Source of the DNA: an uncultured Eubacteriales bacterium | Lineage (GTDB): Bacteria; Bacillota; Clostridia; Tissierellales; Peptoniphilaceae | Direction: 5' to 3' | Length of the DNA: 58,544 nt | Assembly: GCA_900539725.1 (NCBI GenBank) | Contig: UQDI01000011.1 | Coordinates: 1-58,544 of the forward strand | Shown: positions 23,160-31,496 of the stretch, in pieces | How positions within the stretch are numbered: position 1 is the first letter of the stretch | Layout: every line of letters begins with the position of its first letter | Translations under genes and position numbers: made by a program | Notes under the pieces: model-generated | Told to the model about the DNA's origin: nothing | Seen by the model: the letters and a program-made list of their open reading frames with translations, nothing else | Database searches by the model: none

Positions 23160-24583
23160 AGTCTGAAGTCTCTCTCGCCTTCTTCGATTTTCTTAAGATT
23201 TTCTCTGACTAGCTCTTTGATGTCGTCACGCGAAATATTTTCTATCTCTTTTTCAATAAGCGCTTCGCCCTTCATCCTTGTTTCGGGCGATGCATAATCC
23301 ATAAGATATTCTTTAAGTGTCATAAGTGCGTTTGGTTGACAGATGTTGCCTATCTGACCCGCTTTAACAAGGCTCATGAATCTATCTCCTGTTCTTCCCG
23401 CTCTGTAACAAGCTGTGCAGAATGACGGGATGTGGCCCGTATCCATTAGCCATGAAACGACCTCGTCAAGCGTTCTTTGGTCTGATGTGAAGAACTGCTC
23501 TGTATCGGCTGCTGCAGCGACTTCCTCTGTAGCGTAGCCGCCAACTGATGTCTTCGAGCCGCCACTGATTTGACTGATGCCGAAGTCTATGACCTTAGCT
23601 CTTGTCTCGATGGACTCTCTTGTCGATATAATCATGCCTGTGTATGGCACAGAAACTCTTATCGAGGCAACTATCTTTTTAAATATATCATCTGAAATTG
23701 CATTTTCAAAAGTTTCTGGGTCTATGTCGTCAGCTGGTCTGATTCTTGGCACGCTAATGGTGTGCGGGCCAACGCCGAAGCGCGCTTCAAGGTGCTCTGC
23801 GTGCATCAAAAGACCCACGAAGTCGTATTCGTAGTTATTTAGCCCGAATAAAACGCCGCAACCAACATCATCGATGCCGCCCAATTGCGCTCTGTCCATG
23901 GCCTCTGTGTGATAAGCGTAGTCATGCTTTGGTCCTGTTGGGTGAAGCGCTTCGTAATTTTCTCTATGATATGTCTCTTGGAACAAAATATATGTTCCTA
24001 TGCCGACATCCTTTAATTTCTTGTAATTTTCAATACTTGTCGCAGCAATATTAACATTGACTCTTCTAATGTCACCAGCTTTATGATGAACTGAGTAAAT
24101 TGTCTTGATAGACTCAAGTATATACTCAATCGGGTTATTTACAGGGTCTTCGCCAGTTTCAAGTGCAAGTCTCTTATGACCCATGTCTTGAAGAGCGATT
24201 ACTTCGTTTTTGATCTCTTCTTGAGTCAATTTTCTTCTGTGAATAGTTTTGTTCTTTAGGTGATATGGGCAGTATACACAGCCATTAACACAGTAGTTTG
24301 AAAGATATAGCGGCGCGAAAAGAACTATCCTATTGCCATAAAATTTACGCTTGATATCGTTTGCAAGCTTGTAAACTTCTTCGTTTAAGTCCTCTTCTTT
24401 AGACGATAAAAGTAAAAATGCCTCTCTATGCGAAAGTCCCTTAACTTCCTTCGCCTTCTCAATCGCGGCCTTAATCAGCTCTCTGTTGTGCTTATTTGCT
24501 CTGCCATATTCAAGCGAGGCAAGTATCTCCTCGTGATTTATAAATTCATCTGCTTTTTCTGATTTTACATCGTATTTATACAT
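23156..24583 (-). CDS. hydG: [FeFe]-hydrogenase maturase HydG (tyrosine lyase)
   Basis: A 475-residue radical SAM enzyme that cleaves tyrosine to yield the CO and CN- ligands of the H-cluster. The radical SAM triad CVNGCVYC is at residues 98-105. The C-terminal second-cluster motif CTAC followed by a Cys about 22 residues on (GNICQPNAL) separates it from ThiH. The ATG at 24583 has GAGGAG eight bases upstream, and the in-frame extension to 24619 only overlaps hydE. It overlaps hydE by eight bases and hydF by four. Confidence 0.96.
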   Translation of the reverse strand: MYKYDVKSEKADEFINHEEILASLEYGRANKHNRELIKAAIEKAKEVKGLSHREAFLLLSSKEEDLNEEVYKLANDIKRKFYGNRIVLFAPLYLSNYCVNGCVYCPYHLKNKTIHRRKLTQEEIKNEVIALQDMGHKRLALETGEDPVNNPIEYILESIKTIYSVHHKAGDIRRVNVNIAATSIENYKKLKDVGIGTYILFQETYHRENYEALHPTGPKHDYAYHTEAMDRAQLGGIDDVGCGVLFGLNNYEYDFVGLLMHAEHLEARFGVGPHTISVPRIRPADDIDPETFENAISDDIFKKIVASIRVSVPYTGMIISTRESIETRAKVIDFGISQISGGSKTSVGGYATEEVAAAADTEQFFTSDQRTLDEVVSWLMDTGHIPSFCTACYRAGRTGDRFMSLVKAGQIGNICQPNALMTLKEYLMDYASPETRMKGEALIEKEIENISRDDIKELVRENLKKIEEGERDFRL

Positions 24584-25577
24584 TGTAGTCTCCTCTCGTA
24601 AATTCAATCTCGTAGCCAAATTCTTTCAAATATTCGTTCAGTTCGCGAACGCCTTCAATCGCCTCAAGGCCTGATGCCTTCTTGCCGTCATAAAGATTGT
24701 AGTTATCGCGTGCAAATTTCGGCGATACGTTTGGCATGATGACGTTTGCGCCCGATAAGATGCCTTTTATCCTACCCGTCTCGCTTATGGTGTTTAGCGC
24801 AGTCGTTGATGGTATCAAGGCTTTCGGGTGTTCGATTCTTAGTATTGCGAGCAGCTTTCGCGTCAGCTCCACAGTTCCCGCTGGACAAGCTTCAAAGCGC
24901 GTTCCCTTCGACGGGATGAAGGGCCCTATGCCTATCATGGCGGGATCTATCTCTCTAATTAATTTTATGTCCTTTATATGACTTTCATGATTTGTGAATG
25001 GTGCAGCCACCATAAAACCAGTTCCGACTTGGTAGCCAAGCTCTTTTAAGTCGTAGATGGCCTTTAGTCTCTTCTCTAGACTTTGATCCCAAGGATGAAG
25101 CTTTTGAAATATCTCTCTATCTGCCGTTTCGTGTCTAAGTAAAAATCTATCTGCCCCAGCATCTTTAAAGAGCTTATAAGCCTCGTAGCTCCTCACGCCT
25201 AAGGATAAGGTTATGGCCGCATCATAGTTTTTCTTTAAATGAGAAATAATTTCAGCAAAGGCCTCGTCGGTGAAGTGAGTATCCTCGCCGCCTTGTAAGA
25301 CAAAGGTCCTAAAGCCCGCTTCATAAGCCGTCTCTGCCGCAGAATATATCTCTTCTTTACTCAAGCGAAATCTATTAACAGAAGATTTATTCCTGTTTAT
25401 GCCGCAGTAGTAGCAGCCCTCTTTGCAATAGTTTGAAAATTCTATCAAAGCCCTTATGTAAATCTTATTCGAGAAAGTGACTTTGGCTGTTTCACGTGCT
25501 TCTTTGTATAGCTCTTCTAAAAAATTTTGATCCTCGCTAAGAAGTATTTCTCTAAGCTCCTTATCAGAAAAAAGCAT
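24576..25577 (-). CDS. hydE: [FeFe]-hydrogenase maturase HydE
   Basis: A 333-residue radical SAM enzyme of the BioB-like group, required for building the dithiomethylamine bridge and the Fe precursor with HydG. The CxxxCxxC motif is CKEGCYYC (51-58), and the FVLQGGED strand of the TIM barrel is present. Adjacency to hydG and hydF separates it from the related PylB. It begins at the last base of the upstream radical SAM gene. Confidence 0.95.
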   Translation of the reverse strand: MLFSDKELREILLSEDQNFLEELYKEARETAKVTFSNKIYIRALIEFSNYCKEGCYYCGINRNKSSVNRFRLSKEEIYSAAETAYEAGFRTFVLQGGEDTHFTDEAFAEIISHLKKNYDAAITLSLGVRSYEAYKLFKDAGADRFLLRHETADREIFQKLHPWDQSLEKRLKAIYDLKELGYQVGTGFMVAAPFTNHESHIKDIKLIREIDPAMIGIGPFIPSKGTRFEACPAGTVELTRKLLAILRIEHPKALIPSTTALNTISETGRIKGILSGANVIMPNVSPKFARDNYNLYDGKKASGLEAIEGVRELNEYLKEFGYEIEFTRGDYNV

Positions 25578-26464
25578 TAAACCCCCTCCAAATCAAAGCT
25601 TGGCGTGTAGTTCTTGCCATCTTGCTTGTCTTGAACAAAGGCTTTCGATATACCAAGGCCCGCTGCATAGTCAATAAAGCTATCGTATTCTAAGTCGCTA
25701 ACAGTCCTATTGATCTTCTTATAATCCTTCGCCTTGTGCATAGGCTGATATTGATTCATCAGTGAAAATATCACGCTATCGCCATATTTACCATAAAGCA
25801 GGCGAACTATCTTTTTCGCATCAAAATATAAATTCGGTAGCAAAAGTAGACGTATAATGACGCCCTTCTTCATTATCCCATCCTCTACAATTACCTCAGG
25901 AACTTGTCTATGCATCTCGTCAATGGCCTCAAGCGCATACTCTCTGTAATGAGGCGCGTGTGAAAATTCATTGGCGTAACTGTCTGAAAAGTACTTGAAG
26001 TCAGCTAGGTAGATGTCGATGAGACCATCAAGATTTTTGATAGCCTCTTTGAGCTCGTAGCTGTTTGTGTTGTAGACAAATGGCAGGTCGAAGCCCTTGT
26101 CCTTCGCCATGACGATGGCGTCCTTGATAAGGTGAGAAAAGTGCATTGGCGAGACCAAATTGATGTTGTGAACACCCTTTGCTTTTAGCTCGAAAAATAT
26201 TTCCACGAGCCTTTCTTTGCTTATGTACTTGAAGAGAGCGTCCCTATTTTGAGAAATTTCATAATTTTGGCAGAAGACGCAAGATAGATTGCATCCTGCG
26301 AAAAATATAGTCCCCGAACCGCGTGTACCAGAGATGACAGGCTCTTCAAAGACATGGACAGATGCCTTTGACACGGCAAGTTCATTCTTCATTCTGCAAA
26401 CGCCAAGTTTTTCGTCTCTATCGATGCCGCACTTGCGCGGACATAAATTACATATATACATCAT
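25577..26464 (-). CDS. Radical SAM protein, PflA-like (pyruvate-formate-lyase-activating-enzyme family)
   Basis: A 295-residue radical SAM protein with an N-terminal four-Cys cluster (Cys5, Cys8, Cys12, Cys23 in CNLCPRKCG...GVCRM) before the SAM motif CNLSCVFC (58-65). This is the architecture of the uncharacterised 'putative pyruvate formate lyase activating enzyme' family, not of classical PflA. It is the first gene of the hydE-hydG-hydF operon, with overlapping coding ends, and may supply an extra maturation or activation step (inference). The start is one of two adjacent ATG codons at 26464/26461. Confidence 0.88.
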   Translation of the reverse strand: MMYICNLCPRKCGIDRDEKLGVCRMKNELAVSKASVHVFEEPVISGTRGSGTIFFAGCNLSCVFCQNYEISQNRDALFKYISKERLVEIFFELKAKGVHNINLVSPMHFSHLIKDAIVMAKDKGFDLPFVYNTNSYELKEAIKNLDGLIDIYLADFKYFSDSYANEFSHAPHYREYALEAIDEMHRQVPEVIVEDGIMKKGVIIRLLLLPNLYFDAKKIVRLLYGKYGDSVIFSLMNQYQPMHKAKDYKKINRTVSDLEYDSFIDYAAGLGISKAFVQDKQDGKNYTPSFDLEGV

Positions 26465-26476
26465 ATCACCATGAAT

Positions 26477-26506
26477 ATTATATAACTAATGAAGGATTAT
26501 TGTCAA
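26477..26506 (-). promoter_or_regulatory. Promoter of the hyd maturation operon
   Basis: Minus-strand TTGACA (26506-26501), 18-bp spacer, TATAAT (26482-26477), 13 bp before the start codon. Confidence 0.8.
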
Positions 26507-26516
26507 TAAATATGTA

Positions 26517-26545
26517 TTGACATAAGTTTTAGAAAAAGTTATAAT
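26517..26545 (+). promoter_or_regulatory. Promoter of the toxin-antitoxin pair
   Basis: Plus-strand TTGACA (26517-26522), 17-bp spacer, TATAAT (26540-26545). It is divergent from the hyd promoter only 11 bp away. Confidence 0.85.
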
Positions 26546-26586
26546 ATAATCAGAAAGTAAGAAATTCTAACTAAGGAGGTAAGGCT

Positions 26587-26844
26587 ATGTTAGTTGAGTT
26601 AAAAGCTAAGTCGCAAGTGACTATACCTAAGGAAATAGTGAGCTTGATGAATTTAAGTCAAGGAGATAAGTTTGAAATTATCGAGGAAAGTGGTAAAATA
26701 GTTTTGATCCCACTTGAAGTCTACCCAAAGAATGTGATTGATGAATTAAAGGCCTCAGTTGAAGAGATAAAGGCAAGCATTGACAATGGTGAGAGACCCG
26801 TCTTTGACTCGATAGATGCCTTGTTTGAAGAGCTGGATAAGTAA
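26587..26844 (+). CDS. AbrB/SpoVT-type antitoxin
   Basis: An 85-residue protein with a swapped-hairpin AbrB/MazE-like N-terminus (KAKSQVTIPKEI...GDKFEI) and an acidic C-terminal tail that would wrap the toxin. It lies behind a strong AAGGAGG site. It would bind its own promoter and neutralise the toxin encoded next (established for type II systems). The stop codon abuts the toxin ATG. Confidence 0.85.
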   Translation: MLVELKAKSQVTIPKEIVSLMNLSQGDKFEIIEESGKIVLIPLEVYPKNVIDELKASVEEIKASIDNGERPVFDSIDALFEELDK

Positions 26845-27111
26845 ATGAAATACAAAATTACTTATTCGGATGCGTTCAAAAAGCATTATAAAAAACTATC
26901 AGATATAGAAAAGGCTCAGACAAAGAAAAAAATTAGTTTTTTTGTAGAAAATCCCTATCATCCGTCACTAAGAACTAAAAAGATAAAAGGCAGTGACAAT
27001 ATTTATGAGTTTTCTGTCAATATGGACATAAGAGTTATATGGTTTTATCATAATGATGAAGTCATTATACTTTTGGATATTGGTCATCACAATATACTTA
27101 ATAAGATTTAA
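26845..27111 (+). CDS. RelE/ParE-superfamily toxin
   Basis: An 88-residue basic protein with the RelE/YafQ fold pattern: 'Y..AFKKHYKKL' helix, 'HPSLRTKKIKG' strand, 'YEFSVNMDIRVIWFYHNDEVIILLDIGHH' core strands. Such toxins are usually ribosome-dependent mRNA endonucleases. It starts right after the AbrB-like antitoxin, a common clostridial pairing. Which target it has cannot be read. Confidence 0.85.
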   Translation: MKYKITYSDAFKKHYKKLSDIEKAQTKKKISFFVENPYHPSLRTKKIKGSDNIYEFSVNMDIRVIWFYHNDEVIILLDIGHHNILNKI

Positions 27112-27112
27112 A

Positions 27113-27146
27113 AATGCTAGACGTCGTGTCTAGCATTCTTTTATTT
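27113..27146. terminator. Bidirectional terminator
   Basis: Perfect 10-bp stem AATGCTAGAC (27113-27122)/GTCTAGCATT (27128-27137). It serves the toxin gene on the plus strand (tail CTTTTATTT) and contains the stop codon of the convergent minus-strand gene. Confidence 0.85.
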
Positions 27147-27570
27147 CATCAAGCTCTGCATCAAGCTTTATTATTAAATTTTCTATGCTTGTTCTAAAGC
27201 TCTTTAATTCATCGAGCTTTTCCTTAATCTCACCGGCTACTCTTATGTCCGTGAAAATGTTATCAAAATATATATCCATGACATTATCACTCATAGTGTC
27301 GCTAATCTCCTTTGGAAGCTTCATGCCAATGTCATCAAGCTCTTCGTTAAGACTCTTTAAGTAGATGCTCGCCTCTTTTATCTTAAGGTTCGCCTCCTGC
27401 ATGTGCTTTCTCTTGATTACGCTAAAGAAAGCGCCACCGCCAAGCATATCCCAAACACTCATGCTCGATGCATCTTTAAGCGACTTAAGAGCTTCATCAA
27501 GTCTTAGTAAAACTTCGACTGCTGCAGCCTTTGCCTCTTTTATTTCCTTTTCCTTGTCCATAGTTTTCAC
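27130..27570 (-). CDS. Coiled-coil protein of unknown function
   Basis: A 146-residue, mainly helical, charged protein. Heptad-like stretches lie at about residues 5-45 and 105-143, with a glycine-rich break (WDMLGGGAFFSVIKRKH, about 43-59) between helices. The 'SMSVWDMLGGGAFFS...KRKHMQEA' segment recurs in conserved hypothetical Firmicute proteins, but I cannot name the function. No signal or membrane helix. It is coupled to a small membrane protein gene nine bases upstream, suggesting a two-protein unit. Confidence 0.7.
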   Translation of the reverse strand: MKTMDKEKEIKEAKAAAVEVLLRLDEALKSLKDASSMSVWDMLGGGAFFSVIKRKHMQEANLKIKEASIYLKSLNEELDDIGMKLPKEISDTMSDNVMDIYFDNIFTDIRVAGEIKEKLDELKSFRTSIENLIIKLDAELDEIKEC

Positions 27571-27579
27571 CTTATCTTA

Positions 27580-27861
27580 TCACAAAGATTTCTTCTCTCT
27601 AAATAACGATATACTGTTGATAATAATCGATCCTACCGAGCAAACGAAAAGGCCATTTATCAATGTTGGAGCAGTGTCTTCAAGTGCAGCGAAGTCCTTT
27701 ATAAAGAATAGATTAAGCTCCTCTTTAAGAGCCACCCACAAAGTAAGTATAGTTAGAGCCATGCTCATAAATCTAAAATATTTTGCCTCTTTTCCTTTAA
27801 ATGCAAAAACCAAATTTAATATGGCAAATATTACTGCTAAAATACCAAAAACAAACCACAT
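27580..27861 (-). CDS. Small membrane protein of unknown function
   Basis: A 93-residue protein with three predicted membrane helices (about residues 2-20, 29-46 and 62-82). The ATG at 27861 with GGAGGG eight bases upstream is preferred over the in-frame GTG at 27876. It is first of a two-gene unit with the coiled-coil protein. Confidence 0.68.
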   Translation of the reverse strand: MWFVFGILAVIFAILNLVFAFKGKEAKYFRFMSMALTILTLWVALKEELNLFFIKDFAALEDTAPTLINGLFVCSVGSIIINSISLFREKKSL

Positions 27862-27916
27862 AGATAATCCCTCCACAAACTTTTTTCTATTTATTCTTAA
27901 TTAACACATACCATTT

Positions 27917-28051
27917 GAAGAACCTCGTCCAAAATGGACGAGAACCTTTGCGCTACGCAGAGCAAGCCTCAGGAGCACAGTGCGCAGCACCAAGGTTCTC
28001 GGGACCCATCCAAAGCTTTAGCTTTGATGATGGGTGAGGTTCTTCTTTGAA
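27917..28051 (-). repeat. D hairpin followed by D' hairpin
   Basis: D: CTCGTCCA (27924-27931)/TGGACGAG (27935-27942), sense with the upstream minus-strand gene. D': 27982-28051, a longer hairpin almost identical to 6914-6985, ending 11 bases before the stop codon at 28062. The block fills the whole gap to the next gene. Confidence 0.75.
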
Positions 28052-28061
28052 TGCGAAAAAA

Positions 28062-29003
28062 TTATTTATTAAGAACATTCTTTATAAAATATCCAGTAAA
28101 TTTGGCCGCTCCTTCACTATTCAAATGCGACGCATCATAATAATCATCAAAACCTAAATCATCCATCGCCTTAGTGAAGTCAATAAAGTCTGCGCCAATA
28201 CTATTCAAATACTCCTCAAGTGCAGCGATGTTCTCATCGTAGACGTCCTTTGTAAAAATAGGCGTCTTTATGAAATGCACATCAACGCCATTTTTCTTAG
28301 CAAGATCATTTATCCTTTTTATTGCGGCGTACTTTTTCTCTCTAAAGTCCTTATTGCGCGCGTTTGCGATATTATCAAGGTTTTCCTTACTTAGCTCAGG
28401 ATTTTTAACAAATTCTTTACTCTGACGCTCGAGCTTCACAAAACCATTCAAGTCGTCGTGGTAGTCCTTCCACTTGGCCTTATAATCTTTCTCCTCAAGC
28501 GATCTCCATCTTGTGTGGTACTTGATTAGCGGCATCACATTCTCCGCCCATTCTTCAGGAGGAAGGCTATCCTTAATCATCATCGCCTTATTTATGCCCA
28601 TGGGGAAGTAGTCGGTGTAAGTGTGCACGCTGCCCTCATATATCTCATTCATCGCCAAGGCATCGAGTACGTCAACGTAGATGGCCTTTGGCTTAGACCT
28701 CTTAATCGCTTCTTTGATGTAGTAGTAAGTCGCCTCAAGTGGCTGCTTTTGACTCGCTAAGATGTATGAAGTGACTCCAGACGCCGCCAAATCCTCTGTA
28801 TCGAAGGAACAATACGCGTGCGACGTGCCGAAAAAGATGACGTCGTAAGGCTTGTCCTCGTTGAAGTAGCCCGCAATCTTGTTAATCATGTCCCAAGGCT
28901 TCACGTCAGATTTTCTGATGAAGATGATATTTAATTTTGCAAGCGCAAGGCTCAATATAATGACAAAGCCCGCGATTTTTAAAATTCTCTTAATGTATTT
29001 CAT
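28062..29003 (-). CDS. SGNH-like membrane-anchored protein, partner of the MBOAT acyltransferase
   Basis: A 313-residue protein with one N-terminal anchor helix (about residues 8-25) and an extracytoplasmic SGNH-like domain. Block I appears as FFGTSHAYCSF and block V as DASHLNSEG, the Asp-x-x-His pair. In PatB/AlgX/DltD-like partners this domain moves acyl groups from the MBOAT protein to a wall polymer. The ATG at 29003 with AAAGGG is preferred over the GTG at 29012. It is 12 bp downstream of the MBOAT gene, so the two form one unit. The acceptor (peptidoglycan, polysaccharide or teichoic acid) is unknown. Confidence 0.82.
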   Translation of the reverse strand: MKYIKRILKIAGFVIILSLALAKLNIIFIRKSDVKPWDMINKIAGYFNEDKPYDVIFFGTSHAYCSFDTEDLAASGVTSYILASQKQPLEATYYYIKEAIKRSKPKAIYVDVLDALAMNEIYEGSVHTYTDYFPMGINKAMMIKDSLPPEEWAENVMPLIKYHTRWRSLEEKDYKAKWKDYHDDLNGFVKLERQSKEFVKNPELSKENLDNIANARNKDFREKKYAAIKRINDLAKKNGVDVHFIKTPIFTKDVYDENIAALEEYLNSIGADFIDFTKAMDDLGFDDYYDASHLNSEGAAKFTGYFIKNVLNK

Positions 29004-29015
29004 CTCTCTCACCCT

Positions 29016-30452
29016 TTAGAACTGGAAGTAAATGAACTGCGCTTCGCTGTAGCCCGGTCCGTAAATCCCGAAAATCAATGTCGCTATCAATAAAAATATA
29101 TATATGGGCCATCTTACAATCAGGCTTCTTCTCTCGATATTGTCCGCAAGTTTCACTTTATTGTAAATTAATATATCAATTACCACGAGTATGGCGATGG
29201 CGATGAGTAAAATGACTGTATCCTCGTATGGAAAAGCGATGGACGTATCTAGGCTTCCTGCCTGTCTCTTAAATATGCCAAGTAAATAGGCTTTTGCCGC
29301 GCCAATATTTTTGCTTCTAAAGATGACAAAACTCAAAACTGCAACGACAAAAGTAATAAGGCGACGAACATTTTTATAAATAAAATTATCTCTGATACCC
29401 TTTGTGATGCCTTTAAAACTATCTTCCAAGATATTGAAAATGCCATGAATAAGGCCCCAAAGAACGAAAGTGTAGTTCGCTCCATGCCATAGACCGCTCA
29501 CAAAAAATACGATTAAAACGTTTAAGTGCTTTCTAAAAGCGCCCTTTCTGTTTCCGCCCAAAGGGATGTAAAGGTAGTCCTTAAACCAAGTAGATAGCGA
29601 GATGTGCCAGCGTCTCCAAAATTCTGTAATTGACGCCGATAGGTATGGCGCTCTAAAATTGTCCATAAGATCGTAGCCTAAAATTTTGGCTGAACCCTTA
29701 GCTATGATTGAATATGAATAAAAATCGCAATAGATTTGCACGGCGAATAATAAAGCCGAGTAGCATAAAAAGATGTATGAGTAGCCTTGATAGCTGTCAA
29801 AGACTTGGTTTACGAAGATCGCTGCCCTATCTGCAATGACTAGCTTTAGGAAAAAGCCCCAAAGTATGTAAAGAAGCCCCTTCGATAGGTTTTCATAGCG
29901 TCTGTGGCCTAAATTATCTATTTGCGTTAAAAGGTTTTTTGACCTCTCTATAGGTCCAGCGACCAATTGCGGGAAGAATGACACGAAGAGAGCGTAATTA
30001 ATAAAGTTCCTCTCAGCCTTGATTTCGCCTCTGTAAACGTCGACGATGTAGCCAAGCGCTTGAAATGTGTAAAAGGAAATGCCGACTGGCAGCAAAACGT
30101 CTATGACAGGCATATCAATACTTAAAGCCGCTATGCTAAGTATTTTATTTATAAAATTAACTGTAAAACTGTAGTACTTAAAAACGAAGAGTATCGCCAA
30201 ATTGACAAAGAAGCAAAGTCCGAGATAGATCTTTTTCTTTTTTTTCGCTCCCACCATATCCATGGCGATGGCCGTCAAGTAAGTCGCTACTGTGCTAAAT
30301 AGCATTAGTAGTGAGTACTTAAGATTCCAGCACGAATAAAAGAAATAGCTTGCCAAGAGCAAAAAGACTCTCTTAAGCTTCTTCGGTAGTATGAAATAAA
30401 CTAGGCAAACGATTGTGAAGAACACAATGTAGCCAGCTGAGTTAAATAGCAT
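29016..30452 (-). CDS. MBOAT-family O-acyltransferase (AlgI/PatA-like)
   Basis: A 478-residue multi-pass protein (ten or more helices) of the membrane-bound O-acyltransferase family. It carries the family landmarks: the FPQLVAGPIER block, the FWRRWHISLSTWFKDYLYIPLGGNR segment with the invariant active-site region, and the catalytic His in FFVSGLWHGAN. It passes acetyl groups from the cytoplasm to an exported polymer with the SGNH partner encoded next. The start ATG has an AGGAG site. Confidence 0.92.
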   Translation of the reverse strand: MLFNSAGYIVFFTIVCLVYFILPKKLKRVFLLLASYFFYSCWNLKYSLLMLFSTVATYLTAIAMDMVGAKKKKKIYLGLCFFVNLAILFVFKYYSFTVNFINKILSIAALSIDMPVIDVLLPVGISFYTFQALGYIVDVYRGEIKAERNFINYALFVSFFPQLVAGPIERSKNLLTQIDNLGHRRYENLSKGLLYILWGFFLKLVIADRAAIFVNQVFDSYQGYSYIFLCYSALLFAVQIYCDFYSYSIIAKGSAKILGYDLMDNFRAPYLSASITEFWRRWHISLSTWFKDYLYIPLGGNRKGAFRKHLNVLIVFFVSGLWHGANYTFVLWGLIHGIFNILEDSFKGITKGIRDNFIYKNVRRLITFVVAVLSFVIFRSKNIGAAKAYLLGIFKRQAGSLDTSIAFPYEDTVILLIAIAILVVIDILIYNKVKLADNIERRSLIVRWPIYIFLLIATLIFGIYGPGYSEAQFIYFQF

Positions 30453-30471
30453 ATAAAATCTCCTATGTATC

Positions 30472-30510
30472 TAAAATGGACAAAGAGCTGATTTTGCGCG
30501 CCTTTGTCCA
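30472..30510 (-). terminator. Terminator of the pgi-cupin-crp operon
   Basis: Minus-strand stem TGGACAAAG/CTTTGTCCA (30502-30510 with 30477-30485) enclosing a GCGC/AGC inner helix, tail ATTTTAG, six bases past the regulator stop codon. Confidence 0.7.
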
Positions 30511-30516
30511 AGTTCA

Positions 30517-31209
30517 TCATATAGTTTTGTCTGAAAGTTTTTTAATATTGTTAATAATAATCTTGTTGCGTTCGAGCGTGATGATGCCTTCGTCTTGGAA
30601 TTGGCTGAGCTTTCTCGATATAGTCTCGCGCGTAAGTCCCGTAAAGGAGCCCATCTCCTCGCGATTGATCTTAAGATCGACCGTGATGACGCCGTCATTG
30701 ATCGAGCCCGATATTTTTATAAGGTTAATAAGGGCTTTAGCGACCTTCATGTCCGCGTTAATGACTGAGAGCCTGTCGATTAGCTCTTCTGACTTTCTGA
30801 TTCTGTAGTAAGCTTCTTCCAGAACCTTCAAAACGAAGTCGCGGTTCTTAAGCATGATGTTTTCGAAATCGTATTTATTTATGACTATGATCTTTGCATT
30901 CGTTGTGGCAGCTGCATTGTAGACGTACTTGTCTTGATAAAGTATGTTGAAGCCGCCAACGAAGTCGTCCTTTTTGTAGATGTAGAGGATTTGCTCCCTA
31001 CCGTCCGAAAGGTACATCGATATCTTCATAAAGCCTTCGTAGACGATAAACATCCTGTCTGCGCTGTCCCCTGACGAGAATATGGCGTCGCCACGCTTAA
31101 AAGTCTCGAGCTTAAGACCTTTTTTAATCTCCATCAGCTCATCATCGGAAAAGTATGAAAAAAGTGGTATCTTTTTTAAATCAATATTATCCGGGAATTT
31201 ATTTTTCAT
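30517..31209 (-). CDS. Crp/Fnr-family transcriptional regulator
   Basis: A 230-residue regulator: a cyclic-nucleotide-binding-like beta barrel (about 15-125, SSGDSADRMFIVYEGFMKI) and a C-terminal winged helix (INREEMGSFTGLTRETISRKLSQFQDEG, about 180-208). There is no FNR-type N-terminal Cys cluster, so it is not a direct [4Fe-4S] oxygen sensor of that kind. It lies two bases after a cupin gene and shares its operon with pgi, hinting at control of sugar or redox metabolism (inference). Confidence 0.9.
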   Translation of the reverse strand: MKNKFPDNIDLKKIPLFSYFSDDELMEIKKGLKLETFKRGDAIFSSGDSADRMFIVYEGFMKISMYLSDGREQILYIYKKDDFVGGFNILYQDKYVYNAAATTNAKIIVINKYDFENIMLKNRDFVLKVLEEAYYRIRKSEELIDRLSVINADMKVAKALINLIKISGSINDGVITVDLKINREEMGSFTGLTRETISRKLSQFQDEGIITLERNKIIINNIKKLSDKTI

Positions 31210-31210
31210 C

Positions 31211-31495
31211 TTATTCTTTATTCACAAGCACTACAAGGCTTTCTGCGTCATCCATCGCCACCGCGCTTATGGTATTTTGGCCATCGAAGTTTAGCGCTTC
31301 GCCAGCCTTTACAAGGTGTTTTTCTTCTCCGCCAATGGTGATTTCGAAAGAACCCTTCATTACAGCGAAAACTATCTCCTTATCAGGATGATTGTGTTTT
31401 TCAATAGTATCGCCCTTCTTCAAAATTTTGTGAACGAAATTAACTCCGTTAATGCTTTTTAGTAAGCCTTCTTCTTTTAAAACTTTTGCTAACAT
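31211..31495 (-). CDS. Single-domain cupin protein
   Basis: A 94-residue small cupin. Motif 1 is visible as HKILKKGDTIEKHNHPDKEIVFAV split around His37/His39 and Glu43, and motif 2 as the KAGEALNFDG strand. It may bind a metal or small ligand. It sits between pgi and a Crp-type regulator with two-base gaps on one side and one on the other, so the three are clearly co-transcribed. The exact role is unknown. Confidence 0.82.
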   Translation of the reverse strand: MLAKVLKEEGLLKSINGVNFVHKILKKGDTIEKHNHPDKEIVFAVMKGSFEITIGGEEKHLVKAGEALNFDGQNTISAVAMDDAESLVVLVNKE

Positions 31496-31496
31496 C

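Noticed and set aside
23156..24583. ThiH (thiamine biosynthesis tyrosine lyase) as the identity of HydG
   Set aside because: The C-terminal second-cluster Cys motif and the hydE/hydF neighbours show HydG. No thi genes are near.
24576..25577. BioB or PylB as the identity of HydE
   Set aside because: No biotin or pyrrolysine genes are nearby, and the gene overlaps hydG in a hyd operon.
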